A DNA stretch of 8,868 bases, from the NCBI GenBank assembly GCA_009774055.1, contig VSNB01000135.1:1-8868 (forward strand), given 5' to 3'. This document shows, piece after piece, positions 5,039-8,868 of the stretch. A program made the translations under genes and the position numbers. The notes under the pieces are model-generated. The model had not been told where the DNA came from. It worked only from the letters and a program-made list of their open reading frames with translations, and did not search any database. This DNA comes from Clostridiales bacterium. GTDB taxonomy: Bacteria > Bacillota > Clostridia > Oscillospirales > Oscillospiraceae. Positions within the stretch are counted from its first letter, which is position 1. Each line of letters starts with the position of its first letter.

Positions 5039-5066
5039 ACTGAACAAAATAAAAATTTTGTTCAGT
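5039..5066. repeat. 28-base Xer/dif-like recombination site, putative phage-chromosome junction
   Basis: Left arm ACTGAACAAAA (5039-5049) and right arm TTTTGTTCAGT (5056-5066) are perfect inverted repeats around a 6-base centre TAAAAA. An 11-6-11 layout of 28 bases is that of dif sites bound by XerC and XerD. The right arm matches the E. coli dif XerD half-site TTATGTTAAAT at 8 of 11 positions, from memory. It sits in A/T-rich sequence, just upstream of a XerC/D-type recombinase and at the end of the phage genes. Other readings: an operator for the ribbon-helix-helix protein, or a transcript hairpin. It is not a good terminator, as the stem is A/T-rich and no T-run follows. Confidence 0.62.
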
Positions 5067-5096
5067 ATAGAGGGGGCCAAAATCCGGGTTTCCCAA

Positions 5097-6125
5097 ATGA
5101 CCAGCCCCACGCGGCATTCTGTGACTGATTATCGTGACGAGGCTCCGCAGGTTCTCTGCGACTTCTTATCCTATCACGAAAGTATCAAGGCCCACTCGCA
5201 AAAAACGGTGGACGAATATTTCCTGGATCTCAGAAACTTTTTCCGCTACATCAAACAGTCCCGGGATCGTTCTCTGCGGGATTTGGAATTGGATCAGGTT
5301 TCCATTATGGACGTTGACATCAATTTGATCCGCACGATTTCGCTGACAGACGTTTATAGCTATCTGACCTATCTCAGCCGGGACCGCGCCCGGCAGCCCA
5401 ACAGCGACAAGACAAAATATGGACTTAATGCCTCTACCAGAGCCAGGAAAATCGCCACACTCCGTTCCTTTTTTAACTACCTGACGCAAAAGGTCCATCT
5501 TTTGGACAGCAACCCCATTAAGGACCTGGATTCTCCCAAACTGAAAAAAACGCTGCCCAGATACCTCACGCTGGATGAAAGCGTGGAGCTGCTGGACAGC
5601 GTGGACGGCGCGTATAGGGAACGGGATTATTGTATTCTGACCCTTTTTCTCAACTGCGGCCTGCGAATTTCGGAGCTCATCGGCCTGGACCTGACGGACA
5701 TCCAGGGAGATGCCCTGCGGGTCCTGGGCAAGGGTAACAAGGTGCGTATTGTCTATTTGAACGATGCCTGCAAAGCGGCGCTGGAACGCTATCTCGCCGT
5801 GCGCCGTCCCATCAGCGGACGGGATCAGGACGCGCTGTTCCTGTCCTCCCGGGACCAGCGGATCAGCCGTTCCACTGTACATGCGCTGGTCAAAAAGCAC
5901 CTCTCCCAGGCAGGGCTAGACAGCAGCCAGTATTCCTCCCACAAGCTCCGCCATACAGCTGCTACGCTGATGCTGCAAAACGGCGTGGATGTCAAGGCGG
6001 TGCAGGAGGTGCTGGGGCACGAACATTTGAACACTACCGAGATTTACACCCACATCGACAATGAAGCCCTTCGCGTAGCCGCCCGGGCCAATCCTTTGGG
6101 ACGCGTCAAGCCGCCAAAGAATTAA
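5097..6125 (+). CDS. xerC: XerC/XerD-type tyrosine recombinase
   Basis: The protein cuts and rejoins DNA at short inverted sites, either resolving chromosome dimers or inserting the phage. All catalytic residues are present, numbered from ATG 5097: R190 (CGLRISEL), K212 (GKGNK), H282 and R285 (SHKLRHTAA), H308 (LGHEHL) and nucleophile Y317 (EIYTHI). Residues 15-130 are the SAM-like core-binding domain, with an insert (about 95-118) longer than in E. coli XerD. At about 342 residues it is longer than E. coli XerC/D (about 298). The start is unsure: TTG 5058 lies inside the inverted site, ATG 5097 is the first ATG, and GTG 5121 gives an N-terminus (VTDYRDEAP) closer to what I expect; none has a well-spaced ribosome site. 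Its stop overlaps the convergent next gene. It may be a host Xer gene beside its own site, or the phage integrase. Confidence 0.88.
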   Translation: MTSPTRHSVTDYRDEAPQVLCDFLSYHESIKAHSQKTVDEYFLDLRNFFRYIKQSRDRSLRDLELDQVSIMDVDINLIRTISLTDVYSYLTYLSRDRARQPNSDKTKYGLNASTRARKIATLRSFFNYLTQKVHLLDSNPIKDLDSPKLKKTLPRYLTLDESVELLDSVDGAYRERDYCILTLFLNCGLRISELIGLDLTDIQGDALRVLGKGNKVRIVYLNDACKAALERYLAVRRPISGRDQDALFLSSRDQRISRSTVHALVKKHLSQAGLDSSQYSSHKLRHTAATLMLQNGVDVKAVQEVLGHEHLNTTEIYTHIDNEALRVAARANPLGRVKPPKN

Positions 6126-6961
6126 TCGAGCGCCTCCCGCACCTTCTGGGACAGCTCGTCCCAGGCGCGGCGCAGCAGCTGCCGCTGCTCTTCCAGCTGC
6201 TCTGAATTCCTGGGCGCTGTAAGCAGGAGGTTCATCTGCGCGGGACGGAGGGATTCCGGGCAAAACGGCATTTTCGCCAATGCGGCCTCCAGCTTTTTAT
6301 CGCCAGTGAAATAGACACGGTTGAGCGCAAATACCACCTGAACCATATCCATAACCGTGTGCAGCACAATCGGTGCGGTAAAGAGGATGTCTTCCCTGCG
6401 GACGGCGCTTTCATAGTGGAAATTGTCAATCCAAGTCCCTGCACGGCCCATGAAGGTTTCCAGAATCGCACGGCGCAGGGGCTCCGGATAGACGGATGCC
6501 TTCCTCTGGTATTCCGCCAGAACGCCGTCCGGGTCCCAGACCGGCTTGAGGAAGCTCAGCTCGCACAAATAGATAAAGGTATAGTACCCATTGGAGGTCC
6601 AGGTGGCGGGGATGATCTCAAACTTCCCTTGCAGACAGTCCCCTACCACCTGGTCCATCCGAGCCAAGGTTCTTCCTACCGCTTCCACCGGCGTTCCCTG
6701 ATACATAAAATCCATTCCGCCGCCCCAGGGCGCCGCATCAAAATCCTGGTCGACCCACGGTACGGTACCTGGGTCCGCCGCACCTCGGATCAGCTCCAAA
6801 CGCCGGGCGTAGGGCTTCGCCCGCTCCGCAAAGACATACAGATCGATATCGGACGCGGCGTCCGCCGCTCCCTTCGCGTGTGCTCCGGCCAGGGCAATGG
6901 CGCACCGTCCCTCCGTTGTCTCTTTCAGCAGTTCTGCCAGCTGGTTAATTTTTTCTTCCAT
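6122..6961 (-). CDS. Nucleotidyltransferase-fold protein, DUF4037-like
   Basis: The 279-residue product has the polymerase-beta-type nucleotidyltransferase signature near its N-terminus: LAGAHAKGAADAASDIDLYV, with G26 and the metal-binding D38 and D40. The rest is helical, with MDFMYQGTPVEAV and a region (about 115-175, KFEIIPATWTSNGYYTFIYL) like DUF4037-type C-terminal domains of stand-alone nucleotidyltransferases. Such proteins transfer a nucleotide to small molecules or proteins; the substrate here is unknown, and a role in drug resistance should not be assumed. The ATG at 6961 has AGGAGG at 6975-6970, 8 bases upstream. It has its own promoter (7025-7053). Its stop overlaps the convergent recombinase stop by 3-4 bases, with no terminator between them. 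Confidence 0.82.
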   Translation of the reverse strand: MEEKINQLAELLKETTEGRCAIALAGAHAKGAADAASDIDLYVFAERAKPYARRLELIRGAADPGTVPWVDQDFDAAPWGGGMDFMYQGTPVEAVGRTLARMDQVVGDCLQGKFEIIPATWTSNGYYTFIYLCELSFLKPVWDPDGVLAEYQRKASVYPEPLRRAILETFMGRAGTWIDNFHYESAVRREDILFTAPIVLHTVMDMVQVVFALNRVYFTGDKKLEAALAKMPFCPESLRPAQMNLLLTAPRNSEQLEEQRQLLRRAWDELSQKVREALD

Positions 6962-6980
6962 TGTAAAATCCTCCTGACTA

Positions 6981-6999
6981 TGCCGCCCGCACGGCGGCA
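6981..6999 (-). repeat. Leader hairpin of the nucleotidyltransferase mRNA
   Basis: TGCCGCC (6981-6987) and GGCGGCA (6993-6999) form a 7-base stem around a 5-base loop, between the promoter and the ribosome site on the minus strand. No T-run follows, so it is more likely a stabilising leader hairpin than a terminator. Confidence 0.4.
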
Positions 7000-7024
7000 G
7001 GAAGTTTCCCGCCAACTCGCGGCT

Positions 7025-7053
7025 ATTATAGCACAGGAGGCATTCCAACACAA
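7025..7053 (-). promoter_or_regulatory. Promoter of the nucleotidyltransferase gene
   Basis: On the minus strand, TTGTGT (7053-7048) and TATAAT (7030-7025) are spaced by 17 bases, with a TGC extended -10. It begins just after the Amidase_6 stop at 7059, and transcription should start near 7018. Confidence 0.72.
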
Positions 7054-7058
7054 TCTCT

Positions 7059-7586
7059 TTATCGCACCGGCTTCCTGACGCCGGTGAAATGCAGGAAGCG
7101 GATACCCTGATAATCGTAGGTACTGAGCGGCCGGTTATCCGAGTCATAGCTGTGTGCGGCAATCAGAACGTCGGCCGGACGCAGGGCCGGCTGGCGGAGC
7201 AGCCGGACAACTACCGGAGAATGGTTCCAGTTCTCGCCGTCAAAGGATAGCTGTACCACGTCTCCCGGTTCCAGTTGGCTGATCGTGGCATCAACGGCTA
7301 CCGGGCCGACGCTGGCATCCTCTCTGGTCATAAAACGGCTGAAATACTCTACGCCTGTCCAGGCGGGCGCTTTATTGTTGGGATCGATGTAGTACCAGCC
7401 GAAGTCCTTCTCAAAGTTCATAATGCCGCTGCCGGCATAGACGCATTGGGATGCAAAATTGGTACAGTCCCCGCCAATCTGCTCGTAGTCGTAAAAAGCG
7501 GGATTCCTGCCGTAAGCCCATTTATGGGCATACTGCACCGCCGCCAGCCGGTTATAGGGCACCAGCCTGAGGTTGAACGTATCCAT
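7059..7586 (-). CDS. Amidase_6 domain protein (short, no signal peptide)
   Basis: The 175-residue product is essentially one Amidase_6 domain, a papain/NlpC-like cysteine hydrolase fold. Hallmarks are YNRLAAVQYAHKWAYGRNP (11-29), GGDCTNFASQC (38-48, C41 as nucleophile), a WNHSPVVV His motif (H122) and AAHSYDSDNRPLSTY (143-157). Related proteins are called putative amidases; the substrate is mostly untested, with cell-wall peptide bonds a usual guess. No signal peptide or membrane helix is visible, so it is either cytoplasmic or exported in another way. The ATG at 7586 has AAGGGGGG as its ribosome site, buried in the hairpin at 7594-7628. It follows the ATPase gene by 58 bases in the same direction. 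Confidence 0.85.
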   Translation of the reverse strand: MDTFNLRLVPYNRLAAVQYAHKWAYGRNPAFYDYEQIGGDCTNFASQCVYAGSGIMNFEKDFGWYYIDPNNKAPAWTGVEYFSRFMTREDASVGPVAVDATISQLEPGDVVQLSFDGENWNHSPVVVRLLRQPALRPADVLIAAHSYDSDNRPLSTYDYQGIRFLHFTGVRKPVR

Positions 7587-7593
7587 GAAAAGA

Positions 7594-7628
7594 TCCCCCC
7601 TTCCGCACAGTATATGCGGAAGGAGGGA
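7594..7628 (-). terminator. Strong hairpin between ATPase and amidase genes, overlapping the amidase ribosome site
   Basis: TCCCCCCTTCCGCA (7594-7607) pairs with TGCGGAAGGAGGGA (7615-7628) with one mismatch around a 7-base loop: a 14-base stem. On the minus strand it is followed by ATCTTTTC, so it can act as a terminator for the ATPase transcript; on the plus strand ATTTT follows, so it may work both ways. The 3' arm on the minus strand contains the AAGGGGGG ribosome site of the amidase gene, so in any transcript that passes it that site would be hidden. Confidence 0.65.
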
Positions 7629-7644
7629 TTTTCGCTCTATATGG

Positions 7645-8868
7645 TCAATACTTTTTTCGATTGATCCGCAGTGTGTTGAGCACGCACAGCATGCAAACGC
7701 CTACGTCCGCGAACACGCCAGCCCAGAGTTCCACATGCCCCGTTACGGACAGGATCATCACCAGCACTTTGACGGCAATGGCGAAGACAATGTTTTCTGT
7801 GGCAATGCGGCTGGTGCGGCGGGCGATCCGGATGCCCGAGGCAATCTTACTGGGTTCGTCGCCCATGATAATGACATCCGCCGTTTCAATTGCGGCGTCG
7901 GCTCCCAGGCCGCCCATGGCAATGCCAATGTCCGCAGCGGCCAAGACCGGCGTATCATTGATGCCGTCTCCTGCGTAAAGTAGTTTCCCTTTCCCCGTCA
8001 GGCGGCTCCGCATGCGCTCCAGTTCCGCCAGTTTATCCTGAGGCAGCAGTTCCCCTGTTCCACTGTCCAGTCCAATTTCCCGGGCAATCTCCTCCGCCAC
8101 CGCCTTGCTGTCACCGGAGAGCATGGCGGTTTCCCGCACCCCCAGCGTTTTGAGCGCGTTGATGGCGGCCTTCGCGTCTGCTTTGGGAGCGTCCCGCAGA
8201 AGGATTGCCCCTTGATAAACGCCGTCTGAGGCTACATAAACCATAGTCGCGGCGTCAGCGGAGGGCAGTGCGTTCGGCAGAACAATGCCGTTTTCTGTTA
8301 AGTAATTTCGCTTGCCTGCAATGATGTGGCAGTTATTTGCCGTTACAGAGACACCGTGTCCAGATTGCTCCTGATAGTCTGACAAATCTTCCTCATCAAT
8401 TGGCTTGCCGTATGCAGCCACAATGGACTGCGCAATGGGATGGGTAGAGCGGCACTCCGCCAAGGCGGCCAGCTCCAACAGCTTTTCCCGGGAAATCCCA
8501 TCCGCTGGCAGACAGTCGGATACGGAAAAACGCCCTTCAGTCAGCGTGCCAGTCTTATCGAAGGCCACAATCTGCGCATCCGCCAGCGTCTCCAAATGGT
8601 TCCCGCCCTTGACCAGCACGCCCTCGCGGGAGGCGCGGCCGATTCCGGCAAAAAAGCTGAGGGGCACGGAAATGACCAGCGCGCAGGGGCAGGAGATGAC
8701 CAGGAAGCACAGGGCGCTGTATACGGCCTGCCCCCATTCCATTATTCCCGCCAGCGGAGGAACCACCGCCACCACCGCCGCCGCCAGACAGACGATGGGC
8801 GTATATACCCGTGCAAAGCGGGTGATAAACTTCACCCTGGAGCCCTTTTTTGCCCATCTGTGGTTGCT
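7645..8868 (-). CDS. cadA: Zn/Cd/Pb-type heavy-metal P-type ATPase (P1B-2), N-terminus outside window
   Basis: The frame runs off the right edge, giving 407 visible residues of a pump that should have about 620-700. It exports divalent metal ions (Zn, Cd, Pb) using ATP. Seen in order from the window edge: the membrane helix with the metal-binding CPC (residues about 60-62, VISCPCALVIS), the phosphorylation loop DKTGTLT (D104), the SxHPxA nucleotide-binding motif in RSTHPIAQSIV, LSGDS, the hinge GDGINDTPVL, and the last two helices with FADVGVCMLCVLNTLR. The Asp in FADVGV is the marker of the P1B-2 (ZntA/CadA) group. The missing part should hold the first helices and any N-terminal metal-binding domain. 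A copper pump is unlikely, given the last helix. The symbol follows the Gram-positive family name; metal preference is inferred. Confidence 0.9.
   Translation of the reverse strand, partial: SNHRWAKKGSRVKFITRFARVYTPIVCLAAAVVAVVPPLAGIMEWGQAVYSALCFLVISCPCALVISVPLSFFAGIGRASREGVLVKGGNHLETLADAQIVAFDKTGTLTEGRFSVSDCLPADGISREKLLELAALAECRSTHPIAQSIVAAYGKPIDEEDLSDYQEQSGHGVSVTANNCHIIAGKRNYLTENGIVLPNALPSADAATMVYVASDGVYQGAILLRDAPKADAKAAINALKTLGVRETAMLSGDSKAVAEEIAREIGLDSGTGELLPQDKLAELERMRSRLTGKGKLLYAGDGINDTPVLAAADIGIAMGGLGADAAIETADVIIMGDEPSKIASGIRIARRTSRIATENIVFAIAVKVLVMILSVTGHVELWAGVFADVGVCMLCVLNTLRINRKKY

Larger units (their letters stand above)
1..5066 (+). mobile_element. Filamentous phage (inovirus-type) prophage, right part; left end outside window
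   Basis: The block has the gene order of filamentous phages: adsorption protein, small membrane proteins, Zot/pI ATPase, intergenic origin, Rep_trans initiator. All genes are on the plus strand, with overlaps of 1 to 13 bases in the structural operon. No secretin (pIV) gene is seen between the ATPase and the initiator, as expected for a host with one membrane. No single-stranded-DNA-binding protein or obvious main coat gene is visible; these may lie to the left. The right boundary is placed at the 28-base inverted site at 5039-5066, just before a tyrosine recombinase; this is an inference, because the matching left site is not in the window. If the recombinase is phage-encoded, the element would instead extend to about 6125. 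A small integrative plasmid is less likely, given the Zot and pIII-like genes. Confidence 0.8.

Noticed and set aside
5039..5066. Inverted repeat as a plain transcription terminator
   Set aside because: The stem is mostly A/T, the loop is AAAA and no T-run follows; it would also cut off the gene behind it. A recombination or protein-binding site fits better.
5166..5900. 244-codon open frame on the minus strand
   Set aside because: It lies opposite the tyrosine recombinase, whose catalytic residues are all present; nothing supports the antisense product.
6122..6961. Aminoglycoside resistance enzyme
   Set aside because: Only the general nucleotidyltransferase signature is visible; the remainder resembles DUF4037-type proteins, and no resistance-specific motif was seen.
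1..8868. tRNA or rRNA gene, including a tRNA attachment site at the phage end
   Set aside because: I saw no cloverleaf or conserved rRNA segment on either strand, and none near 4979-5096.

Overview
This window looks like the right-hand part of an integrated filamentous phage (inovirus-type prophage) joined to ordinary chromosomal genes of a GC-rich Gram-positive gut-type bacterium, probably a clostridial Oscillospiraceae-like organism. That placement is inferred from strong AGGAGG ribosome sites, high G/C at third codon positions, a Cys/His surface repeat common in Firmicutes, an Amidase_6 protein, and a monoderm-style phage set with no secretin. I cannot name a species.

Positions 1 to about 5066 hold the phage. 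Genes run left to right in a tight, mostly overlapping operon: a 5'-truncated pIII-like adsorption protein (LamG-like fold, Cys/His stalk, Gly-rich linker, C-terminal membrane anchor), a 53-residue membrane protein, a 239-residue acidic protein with a C-terminal membrane anchor, a 59-residue coat-like membrane protein, a Zot/pI-type assembly ATPase, and a 65-residue acidic protein. A 136-base gap (3480-3615) follows. It holds two hairpins and a C6/G6 inverted repeat with CTAACAGGGGGGT, very like the oriT/replication nick site of the ICEBs1/Tn916 family as I remember it. Next come a Rep_trans-family replication initiator and an overlapping gene for a ribbon-helix-helix-like protein. The start of the phage, where the main coat protein would be expected, is outside the window.

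Positions 4965-5066 form the junction: a well-formed outward promoter (TTGTGG, 17-base spacer, extended TATAAT), a ribosome site with no proper gene behind it, and a 28-base site with perfect 11-base inverted arms around a 6-base centre. That 11-6-11 layout is the layout of Xer/dif recombination sites. A complete XerC/XerD-type tyrosine recombinase starts just after it. The simplest reading is that the phage integrated at a Xer-type site beside this recombinase gene; whether the recombinase belongs to host or phage is not settled by the window.

Positions 6122-8868 carry three minus-strand genes: a nucleotidyltransferase-fold protein with its own promoter, a small Amidase_6 protein whose ribosome site lies in a strong hairpin, and the C-terminal two thirds of a Zn/Cd-type P-type ATPase that runs off the window. 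These look like ordinary chromosomal genes.

The phage genes fit one life cycle: Rep nicks the origin for rolling-circle replication, the Zot-like ATPase drives extrusion of single-stranded DNA through the membrane while small membrane proteins coat it, the pIII-like protein caps the particle and binds the next host, and a Xer-type recombinase acting at the 28-base site would insert the circle in the chromosome.
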